Below are positions 17,601 to 25,600 of a stretch of 42,406 bases of DNA, in pieces. The notes beneath the pieces are model-generated. The model ran no database searches and had not been told where the DNA came from. It saw only the letters and a program-made list of their open reading frames with translations. The position numbers and the translations under genes are program-made. This DNA is from an uncultured Verrucomicrobia subdivision 3 bacterium (GTDB lineage Bacteria > Verrucomicrobiota > Verrucomicrobiae > Limisphaerales > UBA11358): the NCBI GenBank assembly GCA_903847285.1, contig CAINDH010000261.1, positions 1-42,406 on the forward strand. The letters are read 5' to 3'. Numbering within the stretch: the stretch's first letter is position 1; every line of letters begins with the position of its first letter.

Positions 17601-17720
17601 GAAAACATGAGCGAACGCCTACGAAGCGTAGGCGGCGAATTTGATTGCCTCAGCGAAGCTGGACGCGGCACGCGTATCTGCTTTGTCGCGCCGACCCAAC
17701 CATTGCCGCCAAAATCCTAG
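14682..17720 (+). CDS. Two-component propeller sensor histidine kinase (HisKA_3 type), copy 1
   Basis: A 1012-residue membrane sensor. After a signal peptide (1-25) come many two-component-regulator propeller repeats (about 30-630; motif pattern xDGxxWxGTxxGGLxRF), a Y_Y_Y domain (about 680-752), one transmembrane helix (about 763-786), a dimerisation/phosphoacceptor domain of the HisKA_3 class with His814 in ARDMHDEVGAKLT, and a HATPase_c domain (about 910-1005: KEALNNVLKHAKA, DDGCGF, GNGLENMSERL). The periplasmic propeller presumably senses a ligand, by analogy with the Bacteroides hybrid sensors that sense oligosaccharides; unlike those, no receiver or DNA-binding domain is fused. The receiver protein is the next gene. 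Position after the secreted-enzyme run suggests it controls that run. A TATAAT lies one base before the ATG (see findings). Confidence 0.92.
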   Translation: MPFRASHLIILVLLAMLIPLLSGRADTATNASLWSLRPWQTEDGLPDNSVTGVAQTTDGYIWVATYGGLMRFNGATFSAVQAPGVFKKSIRAMLLGRRETFWLGMDSGAVICLESNKTRTFGSADGLPGERIASMAEDREGAIWVIYTTTLCRIKNGAVSRFSTEEGLPAGVSPWVTADARGEIWFSKSGQVGVVRDGKVQLKFSFTETAVRIYGANTSGLWICVGARLLKFVEGNEPTELTRLPGNVEAQALFEDRTGALWIGTAADGLFRFKNGVLEKVPTSHQSVNCINEDREGNIWVGTRGGGLDLLRPSAVELIGRDAGLPFESVASVCQDTQGIMWVVAQSGALVNYRNGKWEVISTNSGWTSDAATCVAADKKGGVWVGARNRTLNYFRDGVWKTWSRTNGLHNGSVHLIFVASNDDVWVVVGSPSRLQRMRDGKLAEPLPLPGDNRTIRAMTESAEGTLWIGTLEGQVLRVKDSALVVEEAISDPGNAPVRALESTADGALWIGYAGSGIGRLKAGKFSRITTAGGLADDFASQLLTDANGNLWVIGNRGAFMVQSNELAAVINGRAGKVRSLVFGHNEGLPNFQPNSSSFPNFCKAADGRLWFALLNGLLTVQPEDIRANPLPPPVVVERVRVDDQPAAVYDGDSSLQTENGKDLTDLRRKGATLHLPPGHRKLELEFAALSFASPENIEFRYQLENFDEKYIEAGRTERSAKYSHLPAGNYTFHVQACNNAGVWNDTGVALPIVVSPYFWQQWWFRLLVLVIFTASVVAVVRYVSFRRLRARVLHFEQQAAVEKERSRIARDMHDEVGAKLTRLSLLTEMAGVNPEMPASALGDVREISETARETIRSFEEVVWAVNPRNDTLADLVHYFCRYAEDYFESSPVRCVFDLPENIPSRVLPTEIRRQIFLAAKEALNNVLKHAKANRVCVSLTTDAGGFKISIEDDGCGFDRASPPKRAGGGNGLENMSERLRSVGGEFDCLSEAGRGTRICFVAPTQPLPPKS

Positions 17721-17721
17721 C

Positions 17722-17740
17722 TGTCCTCGTTTCATCCGAC
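17722..17740 (+). repeat. 19-base element, copy 1 (matches 33180-33198)
   Basis: TGTCCTCGTTTCATCCGAC lies in the 59-base gap between kinase 1 and its response regulator. The same sequence with one change (A for T at position 6) occurs once more, at 33180-33198, in the region upstream of the giant surface protein. Both copies are intergenic and on the same strand as the gene downstream. Function is unproven: a shared regulator site is the simplest idea. Confidence 0.5.
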
Positions 17741-17768
17741 TGGCTCGTGTCACTGTCGGCATTAAAAT

Positions 17769-17773
17769 GAGGT
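17769..17773 (+). promoter_or_regulatory. Possible Shine-Dalgarno supporting the upstream start of the response regulator
   Basis: GAGGT ends six bases before the ATG at 17780. It is one of very few Shine-Dalgarno-like sites in this window, where most genes have none, and it is the main reason to prefer 17780 over the in-frame ATG at 17858. Confidence 0.4.
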
Positions 17774-17779
17774 CAGTAA

Positions 17780-18502
17780 ATGAATTCCGTTTCTGCCACG
17801 TGCGTGTTAGACTTAGCCCCGCTGCCAAACGATATGGTCGCATCACTGCAATCCGCCATGATCAAAGTCTCCATCGTCGAAGATGACGCAAAGTTGCGCG
17901 AAACGGTGGTGCGTTACTTCGCTGGACGTCCTGGGTTTCGCTGTCTTAAGTCCTACGCGAATGGGGAGGCAGCGCTTGCGGATATTCCACAACATCTCCC
18001 CGATGTCGTCCTGATGGATATCAATCTCCCCGGCATGAGCGGGATTGAATGTGTTTCTCGTCTGCGTAAAGTTGCGCCCTCGGTGAAGATCATCATGCTC
18101 ACCGTTTTTGAAGAGGGCGAGCAAGTGTTCCAGGCATTGTCTGCAGGTGCGTTTGGCTATCTCGTCAAAAGCAACCGTCCGGCGAAAATTCTCGAAGCCA
18201 TCCGCGAAGTGTATGACGGTGGTTCACCCATGACCGGCCACATTGCCCGCAAACTGGTGCAAACCTTCCAAAACCATGCGGCGGCCAGCGTCGCCGCCAA
18301 CGCCGAGACCGAATCGCTCACCAGTCGTGAATTGGAAGTGTTGCAAGGGCTTTCCCGTGGTCATCCGTACAAAGAAATTGCCAGCGAACTAGGCATCAGC
18401 TTGAGCACCGTGCGCACCTACATCCAGCGCATCTACGAAAAACTTCATGTTCACAGCCAGACGGAAGCAGTGATGAAATTCGCCCGCACGAAACAAGGTT
18501 GA
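17780..18502 (+). CDS. LuxR/NarL-type response regulator, partner of kinase 1
   Basis: A cytoplasmic transcription factor of 240 residues from the ATG at 17780, or 214 from the ATG at 17858. The conserved receiver begins only at the second start (MIKVSIVEDD), but the first has a Shine-Dalgarno-like GAGGT; the true start is unsettled. Receiver: acidic pair EDD, phospho-Asp at residue 54 counted from 17858 (VVLMDINLPGMSG), Thr/Lys switch residues in MLTVF and YLVKS. DNA-binding: a LuxR helix-turn-helix in the last ~65 residues (LTSRELEVLQGLSRG … KEIASELGISLSTVRTYIQRIYEKL). It follows kinase 1 by 59 bases on the same strand, the usual layout for a HisKA_3 kinase and NarL-type regulator. It ends tail-to-tail against the minus-strand esterase, 31 bases away. 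Confidence 0.93.
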   Translation: MNSVSATCVLDLAPLPNDMVASLQSAMIKVSIVEDDAKLRETVVRYFAGRPGFRCLKSYANGEAALADIPQHLPDVVLMDINLPGMSGIECVSRLRKVAPSVKIIMLTVFEEGEQVFQALSAGAFGYLVKSNRPAKILEAIREVYDGGSPMTGHIARKLVQTFQNHAAASVAANAETESLTSRELEVLQGLSRGHPYKEIASELGISLSTVRTYIQRIYEKLHVHSQTEAVMKFARTKQG

Positions 18503-18533
18503 AGACGCCGGCAGCAAGCCTTCGGTTTGGAAT

Positions 18534-19418
18534 CTATTTCTTTAGATGTTTGTCCAGGAATCCCAAAACCAACGGACACAAATCTTTTTGAGGCGGCTGG
18601 AGGTCAAAGCTGTGGGATGCGTTTGGAATAATTTCGAGATGATGCTCCACGCCGGCTTGGGTCAATACTTTATCAAACGATTCAGATTGTTTGATGTTTA
18701 CGGTAGTATCCGCTGTGCCGTGGCAGATTAAAATGGGAACAGAGTTGCTGCGCACGTAAGTCACCGGCGACGCGGCACGATAAAGTTCCGGCGCTTCGGC
18801 AAAGGTTTTTCCTAGCATCGTTGCATCGTGATAAGTGGCGATGTCGGCAATGCCGTAAAAATCCACACCGCATTTCACCGTGCAGGAAACTTCACCAAGT
18901 GGCTCAGCGGGGTCGAGTCCATCGGCGGGTATTGTCAGCGATACCATCGCCGCGAGATGTCCGCCCGCTGAACCGCCCATCACGCCGATACGCTCGGGGT
19001 CAATGCCGAGTCGCGCGGAGTTTTTCCGCAGCCATCGCACCGCCGTTTTACAGTCCCACAAATTCGTCGGCCACACCGCCTGTTTTTTGTCGGACAAAAT
19101 ATAGTCAATGCTCATCGCGACATAGCCGTTGCGCGCCAGCGTTGATCCTTCGTTGATTTCGCGCTTCGCGTCCCGCATACCGCTGACCCAACCACCGCCA
19201 TGGATGATCACTACGGCTGGCAGCTTTTTTTCTTTCGTCATTGCCAGCGGAAAATACAAATCTGCCTTTTGCTTCCGGCCTTCCGGCAGGTAATTCACTC
19301 CGCGCTCGACGCGAATGTCCGAAGGAAATTCAGGTGCTGCTTTGGACTTGGTTTCCTGGGCCGCGCAGCTCATGACGCCTGCGCATACTGTGGCCAAAAT
19401 AAAACTAGTTTTCTTCAT
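18534..19418 (-). CDS. Secreted alpha/beta-hydrolase esterase (BD-FAE/carbohydrate esterase-like), copy 1
   Basis: A 294-residue exported esterase. The ATG at 19418 is chosen over an in-frame ATG at 19475 because it begins exactly at the signal peptide (MKKTSFILATVCAGVMSCAAQ) and leaves a 7-base gap after the upstream gene instead of a 50-base overlap. VMSC resembles a weak lipobox, so it may be a lipoprotein. Motifs: oxyanion-hole HGGGW, nucleophile elbow G-G-Ser150-A-G, Asp237 in GTADTT and His269 in NASHSF, a complete catalytic triad. Such enzymes deacetylate or deferuloylate plant or algal polysaccharides. It is the last gene of a four-gene minus-strand run with an SGNH esterase and an agarase-like hydrolase, and is paralogous to its immediate neighbour. 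Confidence 0.88.
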   Translation of the reverse strand: MKKTSFILATVCAGVMSCAAQETKSKAAPEFPSDIRVERGVNYLPEGRKQKADLYFPLAMTKEKKLPAVVIIHGGGWVSGMRDAKREINEGSTLARNGYVAMSIDYILSDKKQAVWPTNLWDCKTAVRWLRKNSARLGIDPERIGVMGGSAGGHLAAMVSLTIPADGLDPAEPLGEVSCTVKCGVDFYGIADIATYHDATMLGKTFAEAPELYRAASPVTYVRSNSVPILICHGTADTTVNIKQSESFDKVLTQAGVEHHLEIIPNASHSFDLQPPQKDLCPLVLGFLDKHLKK

Positions 19419-19425
19419 CTGAAAA

Positions 19426-20442
19426 TTATTCCGTTTTTCCGGCGATGATATTATTTGCGGAAGCAGCTTGTGCAAGCCGACCGTTCTTCAAATGCTTGCC
19501 GAAAAATTGAAATACCAGCGGGCGCAGGTCACATTGTTTCGGCTGCAAATTGAACGTGTGTGGTGCATTCGTCACGATGACTAATTCATGCTCTGCGCCA
19601 GCCTTGGTGAGCACTGAGTCCAGCGCCTGACTCTGAGTCATGGGCACCGTCGCATCCGCCGTGCCGTGAACAATGAGCATGGGCGCGGCGTCCTTGCGCG
19701 CGTAAGTTACCGGCGACGCCTTCTCGTAAAGCTCCGGCGCTTCTGCCCGCGTTTTGTTGAACATCTTCATGTCGTGATATTCCATCAACTTGACTGCGCC
19801 ATAAAAATCCACCGCGCAATTCACCGCCGAAGAAAATTCGCCGTAGGGTTCCTTCAAATCAAACCCATCCTTCGTCTGCGTCAGCGCCAACATCGCCGCA
19901 AGATTTCCGCCCGCCGAGCAGCCGATGACACCGATGCGGTCGGGATCGATTTGAAGTCGCTCAGCGTTTTTTCGCAGCCAGCGCACGGCCGCCTTTGCGT
20001 CATACACGGACTGCGGCCAAGTGACGTCGCCCGATTTTTTTCGCAGCAGGTAATTGATGCTCATGCACACATAACCGTCAGGAACCAGATTGGTGGCGAT
20101 GTTGATCTCACGCGGACGCGCCTTGTCGCCGTCGTTGAAGCCGCCGCCGTGGATGACTAGAATGGCCGGTAGCTTTTTGTCTTTCGGCATTTGCAACGGT
20201 GAGTATATGTCCGCCATTTCAGGACGGTCAGCGCCGAGATAGGGAACATTCGTTTCGACGTGGACATTGGTTGGATACACCGGAGGTGTAAACGTTTTAG
20301 GCTTAGCCGCCACGGTGTCTTCGGTAGTTTCAGCAACGGCGCTTTCGCTCGGCGGCTTAGATTGTTTTGGCGTAGTGTCTTCGTCCGCAACCAAACGTGC
20401 CGTGGTAAGGCAGAGCAAAATCAGAATCAGGTATTTTTTCAT
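19426..20442 (-). CDS. Secreted alpha/beta-hydrolase esterase (BD-FAE/carbohydrate esterase-like), copy 2
   Basis: A 338-residue paralogue of the gene at 18534. Signal peptide MKKYLILILLCLTTARLVA, then a low-complexity Thr/Pro/Ala-rich spacer (about 20-55) not found in copy 1. The esterase fold has HGGGF, the elbow G-C-Ser176-A-G, Asp263 in GTADAT and His295 in APHTF. Copies 1 and 2 share blocks such as AVRWLRKNAERLQIDPDRIGV / AVRWLRKNSARLGIDPERIGV, so they arose by tandem duplication. Its ATG overlaps the SGNH-esterase stop by four bases, implying co-translation. Probable role: removal of acyl groups from the polysaccharide attacked by the hydrolases upstream. Confidence 0.88.
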   Translation of the reverse strand: MKKYLILILLCLTTARLVADEDTTPKQSKPPSESAVAETTEDTVAAKPKTFTPPVYPTNVHVETNVPYLGADRPEMADIYSPLQMPKDKKLPAILVIHGGGFNDGDKARPREINIATNLVPDGYVCMSINYLLRKKSGDVTWPQSVYDAKAAVRWLRKNAERLQIDPDRIGVIGCSAGGNLAAMLALTQTKDGFDLKEPYGEFSSAVNCAVDFYGAVKLMEYHDMKMFNKTRAEAPELYEKASPVTYARKDAAPMLIVHGTADATVPMTQSQALDSVLTKAGAEHELVIVTNAPHTFNLQPKQCDLRPLVFQFFGKHLKNGRLAQAASANNIIAGKTE

Positions 20443-21122
20443 GGTATCAAATGAGGGGCCACTGCTTCGCGCCAGATCGCGTAACCGCTGGCGTTCATAT
20501 GAAGTTTGTCTTCAACGTAAATGTCCGGTCGCGGCAAGCCGTCCGCGCCGAGCATGAGCGGAAATGTGTTCACAAAAGTGATGCTGTGTGTTTCGCAATA
20601 TCCAGCAATGAGCGCGTTGGTCTTTTTGATTTTCACGTTTTGAGCCCAGCGTTTAGGACTTGGCGGGCAGGAGATGAAAACCAATTTTGTTTTTGGCAAC
20701 GCGGTTTGCAGTTTGGTTACCAAAGCAACAAAGTCGCCGAAGACCAGCTCTGGAGCCATGCCGGAATTGATGTCGTTGCCGCCGGCGTAAATCACGACTT
20801 CGCGCGGCGCATAAGGAATGACGATGCGGTCGGCGTATGCAAAGACATCAGCCAGATGGCAGCCGCCAAAACCACGGTTCACAGCGCTCATGCCCGGAAA
20901 ATCTTCGCTCAGACTCGTCCAGCGCCGGATGTAAGAACTGCCCGTGAAAACTATACAGCCACGCGGCGGCGGATTCGTGGCGTCGCTGGCGGTGTAGGCG
21001 TCAATTTCCTGGCTCCACCTCGACGCGTCGTGATGCGCCAGTGAGTTGGACGGGGTGGATGCGCAGCCGACTAACAACCAGACGCAAGCGGCGACGGTAA
21101 AAAAATTGCGAAGTGCGCGCAT
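20439..21122 (-). CDS. SGNH/GDSL-family esterase, predicted lipoprotein
   Basis: A 227-residue envelope esterase. The N-terminus ends in a clear lipobox (LVGC), so it is probably lipid-anchored. SGNH blocks: block I TGSS with Ser63 as nucleophile (GSS replaces the usual GDS), block II RGFGG, block III YAGGND, and block V D205-K-L-H208. The family removes acetyl or other acyl groups from sugars and lipids. It starts 3 bases after the agarase-like hydrolase stop, and its own stop overlaps the next esterase by four bases. Three esterases in a row suggests a highly acylated substrate. Confidence 0.87.
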   Translation of the reverse strand: MRALRNFFTVAACVWLLVGCASTPSNSLAHHDASRWSQEIDAYTASDATNPPPRGCIVFTGSSYIRRWTSLSEDFPGMSAVNRGFGGCHLADVFAYADRIVIPYAPREVVIYAGGNDINSGMAPELVFGDFVALVTKLQTALPKTKLVFISCPPSPKRWAQNVKIKKTNALIAGYCETHSITFVNTFPLMLGADGLPRPDIYVEDKLHMNASGYAIWREAVAPHLIP

Positions 21123-21125
21123 GAT

Positions 21126-22541
21126 TTAGTCGCCTTTCTCACCGGGACTGCGCATATCGGCCTGCAGCGACGGCGCTCGGTCAAAATGATTCACGATGCC
21201 GTAAATGCGTTCGTTCAACGGCTTCATTGCGGACAGAATCGGCGCGTAAGGCTCGTAGCGATTGTTCACGATGCCTTTATTGGAATCACGGTTGGAAGGG
21301 TCGGTGCCTTTTTCATCGGGATCGTTGTCCGAGTAACGGAACCAGTGCCAACCCACGCACACTTTGGATTCGAGGAGGCCGAGCGTAAAATTCTGGTAGA
21401 ACAAACCGCGCTCGCGCTGCGTCTTCACGAGCCAGCCCGCGCCGCCAGTGTTGGCCAGACCGGAGTCTGCGCCCTTGGCATACCATTCGGTGATGAGGAT
21501 GGGCCGACCCGATTCGTGTTCCCACATCCGCATCGTCGCCGCGTCCGGCGTCCACGCTCGGTAATAATTCATCGAGACGACATCCACAAAATGGCCGCAA
21601 GCATGGAATAATTCCGGCTTGGAGATGTCCACCGCATAAAACCGCGAGCCTAGATAGAGATGATTCGGGTCATATTTTTTGATCGCTCGGGAGACGGTCG
21701 AAAAATATTTCGCCGCGACAATGCCGAGGAAATCCGTGTTGTCTTTCGCCGTCACATCGCCAACCGTCGCCTTCATGCCGTGCCGTGACTGGAGAAATTT
21801 CAGCGCAGCAACATGGCCGGCATCGAATTCGGGTAGCGCGAGGAAGTTTGTCAGCGCATGTTTCGGAAAGGGCATTTCATTGTCGGAAAAATAGCCCAGC
21901 AGCCACGAATCATTTTTGTTGGTCACAACTTGACGCGCATATTCATCACAAAATTTATCGAAGCCAGGATCGAACACAAAAATGCAGTCGCCTGGATAGC
22001 CGATATGTCCCGGCTGCATATGCGTGCCGCCGCGAATTTTTCCGTAGCCCGCCATGAAGCTCAACAGCCTCGTGTGAACGATGGGTTGCTCTGCTTCTTT
22101 CAACACGTCGTCTTCCGTCCAGCCCCCCGTCCCATTAAATCCGTTGGTGCGAAGCAACGCGACCGTGGCGCTTGCCCAGCCGGTGCGGCTGGAAAATTTA
22201 TTTATGAGAGTGGCTTCCGCGTTCGGCGCCAGAATCGTTTTCACTGACGCCACGCCGACGTTGATGAACAGATTACCTGCCGGATCCACCAGCCACCAGC
22301 GCGTGCCGATTTTAGCGGTATGAAAAAACCCGGTGGCTTTTTCTTTGTGCGCGATCAAGCCGCCGTATTGGTCGAGGCCGGCATCCGCCTGCATAGCGGG
22401 GAGCGCATCCAGCGTCCGCGTTTCCTTTTCCTTCCACGTCGCACCGGGTTTCGCAGCAACCAAAACAGACGTTTCTGCCATCAACGAAGCGCCGGAACTG
22501 AGCAGCATTGCTGCGGAGAAAATGTACAGGAAACGTTTCAT
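21126..22541 (-). CDS. Agarase-like clan GH-A glycoside hydrolase
   Basis: A 471-residue exported hydrolase. Signal peptide MKRFLYIFSAAMLLSSGASLMA. The chain resembles GH50-type beta-agarases: WWLVDPAGNLFINVGV near the N-terminus, GYFSDNEMPF with Glu222 as the likely acid/base, DVVSMNYYRAW, and ILITEWYAKG with Glu352 as the likely nucleophile. GH50 members often carry an extra N-terminal carbohydrate-binding-like domain, which is missing here, so the family assignment is tentative and a related GH-A family is possible. It is the first gene of the GH-SGNH-esterase-esterase run. A GAACATTCGTTC palindrome lies 42-54 bases before its ATG, the best candidate for a control site. Confidence 0.7.
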   Translation of the reverse strand: MKRFLYIFSAAMLLSSGASLMAETSVLVAAKPGATWKEKETRTLDALPAMQADAGLDQYGGLIAHKEKATGFFHTAKIGTRWWLVDPAGNLFINVGVASVKTILAPNAEATLINKFSSRTGWASATVALLRTNGFNGTGGWTEDDVLKEAEQPIVHTRLLSFMAGYGKIRGGTHMQPGHIGYPGDCIFVFDPGFDKFCDEYARQVVTNKNDSWLLGYFSDNEMPFPKHALTNFLALPEFDAGHVAALKFLQSRHGMKATVGDVTAKDNTDFLGIVAAKYFSTVSRAIKKYDPNHLYLGSRFYAVDISKPELFHACGHFVDVVSMNYYRAWTPDAATMRMWEHESGRPILITEWYAKGADSGLANTGGAGWLVKTQRERGLFYQNFTLGLLESKVCVGWHWFRYSDNDPDEKGTDPSNRDSNKGIVNNRYEPYAPILSAMKPLNERIYGIVNHFDRAPSLQADMRSPGEKGD

Positions 22542-22583
22542 GTCTTACCAATAGTGTGCCATTACCCGGAGTAAATTTTAACG

Positions 22584-22595
22584 GAACATTCGTTC
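22584..22595. promoter_or_regulatory. GAAC-ATTC-GTTC palindrome, site A
   Basis: GAACATTCGTTC lies in the 72-base gap before the agarase-like gene (- strand), 42 bases from its ATG. The same 12 bases occur in site B (29304-29315), also just upstream of a minus-strand gene. The wider arms pair imperfectly here (CGGAAC/GTTCTG). A dimeric repressor or activator site is likely in form; the protein is unknown. Confidence 0.5.
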
Positions 22596-22613
22596 TGCCA
22601 TGACGCCTCGCCG

Positions 22614-25600
22614 TCAGGGGAGCACCGCGCGGTAAAAGCGCTGCGGAAAGTTGGTCGAGGCACTGTCCGTAGCGCTCCATATGCCATTTGTGCTGGAAAG
22701 ATTCGTGCTGATGGTCACCCAGCTTCCGGTCACGAGATTGGTTGTCGCCTGCAACCAGTGCGTGCGGTTCGTCGCACCGGAAAAATTCATCGTGATGCTG
22801 CCGTTCGGATTCGCAACGATGCCGCCGATGACAGGCGCGTTGGTGCTCAACGGCGGTGCGGGTGGGATGACGAGCACTTGCAGCGTGGCGTTGGTGCGCA
22901 GCAACCGCAACCCGCCAGCGTTGTTGATGAAGCTGACGGAATCTGGCGCGCCGCTTAGCGCCAACGTGACGCGCCCGCTTTGAAGATAATTCCCAATCAG
23001 CGGCACGGTGAACGAATACGGCGGCGTTCCGCTCGCCGGAAGAATTGTGAACGCCCCGATGGCCGTGGCACTGAGTCCGCCGCTCGTGAGGAGATTGTTG
23101 CTTGCGGTATCGTTCGCCTGTGCTGCGTTCCAGGTGATGTTGGTGGTGAAATTCGTATAGGGCTGGTTCAACGCCCAAAGCTGGACGTTCTGACCGAAAT
23201 TATTGTTGAAGCCAATGGTGAACACCGCCTGCGTCGCGCCGTAAACACTCAAGCCGCTCAAATTGAACTGAAAATACGCCTTACGAGAAGTGTCGAAAGG
23301 CGACGCGTTGTATTTGACCATGATGTAGCCGGTGCCGACTTCGTCCTGATCTGCCGCTGCGCTCGCACCGCCGCGCACGAACGCCTCCGTGGCAACCAGC
23401 AGGTTCGTCCAATACGGCGTGCCGCCCGCGTAGGCGTTCACGGTGAGACTCACCGTGGCGGAATTGGTTCCGCCCTGACCGTCGGTGATCGTGTAATTAA
23501 AACTGTCGCTGCCCGTAAAATTAAAACTTGGCGTGTAGGTCAGCGTGCCGTTGCCGTTGTTGGTCACGCTGCCGTTCGTTCCCTGCGTGAACGCCGTGAT
23601 GGCCAGCGTGCCGCCGTCCACATCGGCGTCATTGGCAAGCACAGGAATCACCACTGGATTGTTTTGCGCTGTGGTCGCGCTGTCGTTGTTGGCAACCGGC
23701 GCATCATTGACGCCGGTGACGTTGATGGTGACGCTCGCGACACCGGAATCCGCTGCGCCATCATTCGCCTTGTAGGTGAAGTGATCCACGCCAAAAAAAT
23801 TCGTGGCAGGCGTGTAGGTGAATCCGCCGTTGCCGTTGAGGGAAAGAATTCCGTTCGTCGGATTCGCCACGAGCACAGCGGTGAGCGCATTCGTGTCCGC
23901 ATCAAAATCGTTCGCCAACACGCCGGGCGCGCTGACGACAAGCGCGACGTCTTCGGTAGCCGCAAAGGTATCGTTCGTGGCGATTGGCGGAGTATTGGTG
24001 AACGCCGCGCTTGTTTTGAGAACGATGCGAAGTCTTGGGCCGTTGCCGCTCTCGGCAGTAAGAATTTTTACTCCATCCGGCTGTGTGTCGCCCGTGGCAA
24101 GCGACGGTAGCGCCACGTCCCAGCGCGGCTCTTGTGCAACGAGAAACGAAATGCCGCCGTTGGTTTGAGTGCGCAGCCAGTCGGTGACATCAATCAGCTT
24201 CTCGCTGGTGTTGGTGGAATTCACAACAACTTGGCCGACGATGTGTGCGGTGTCACCCGCGCCCGTTACAAATTGTCTCGCGATGGTGTTTCCGGCCGCA
24301 ACATTCTGTTTCAGATTTAGCGCATTGCTCCACGCAAGTGACGTCTGCGACCAGTTGGTGCTGTCGAGCGCGAAGACGTGCGCCTGTGCGAGGGTGTTCG
24401 TGTAGACGGTCGCCGCCTGCAACGAGAGGATGGCGAACTCGATGTTCGTTGCACTGATACCGCCCATGTTGAATTTCATGAACGCGGCAGTGCGGTTATC
24501 AGCGCTTGCGGGATCATTGCGCGCTGTCATGCTGACTGCCGTTCCAAAATTTGCTGCCTTGCTTGCACCATCACGAACTTCGGTATCGTCGCTGTTTGTG
24601 ATGACCTGTTCGGCGAACTGAAACGAGGCGGGGGCGGTGAGCAGCCAGATAGAGTTAGCCGGTTGCGTGCCGCCAGAAACTATTTTGTTCGCCGGCACAC
24701 TCGTCCAAACTGCACCGCCGCCGTATATATTTTCGCTGACTTCTTCGATCAACATGCGGTTGCCCACCGGCACGGGCAGATTGGAAATCACAAAGTCAAT
24801 CGGAACGCTACTAGCCGTGTCGTTCACGGAAAACATGTAATAGCGATTGCGGACCGGATCGTAGCTACTGTGAACTTCAAAGCTGGTCGCGCCGCTGCCT
24901 TTCACGGAATTCAGCCGGCTGCGTCCGGTGGCGAAAGCTTTATTGAAGAGGCGATACACTTCACCAACCTTGGTGATGCCGCCAACGTTGTAAGGCGAGT
25001 TGCTGTTGTCCACATAATGCGTAGCATTTTTTGCGACCGGATAAGTGCCGCCGCTGCGCAGCGTCTGCGCGAATTTGAACACGTAAAGTTCCGAGCAAAG
25101 ATTCGACATCAAAGCGGTGCAGATACCGCCAAAGCTCGCGTATTCAACGGGCGTGTCGAGCGTCTCGGTCATCGTGTCGAACGTCGCACCGGTATGCGTG
25201 TCGAATTCCGAGCAGGTGGTTTTGAAACGAGGCTCTGGCGACATGGCTGAGATGAGATAATTGTTCAGACTGTTCAGGTCGCTGCCAAAGCCGGACGAGC
25301 CGCCGCTATATTGGTGGTAATCGTATTTCTGCAGGTTGAGCCAGTTGGTGTCCGTGAAGCCGAGGTAATTGACATGGCGGTTAGTGACGGCGACGCCGCC
25401 AAGTTGCGTGGTATCGCTGATGGCCGTGCCAGCGTTCACCGGCGCGAGCATCAGCGGCGTGAGGGATTTTCCGTAAAGCGCGTTAACATCGGCGATGGCT
25501 GATTGCACCGCATCTGAAGCCAGTTGCAAGCGGCGAAGAAAATCGTCATTCGCAACCGGCACGGCGTCCGGTTCGTTATACATCTGATAACGCTGCACGT

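Noticed and set aside
18503..18533. Bidirectional terminator between regulator 1 and the esterase
   Set aside because: Only a weak five-pair stem (AAGCC/GGTTT with a G-U pair) is present, and there is no good T-run on either strand.
19419..19475. Extending esterase copy 1 to the ATG at 19475
   Set aside because: Would overlap the upstream gene by 50 bases and bury the signal peptide.
22980..24110. 376-codon open frame on the plus strand opposite the GH-like gene
   Set aside because: Composition is that of an antisense shadow; no motif, and the minus-strand protein has clear modules there.
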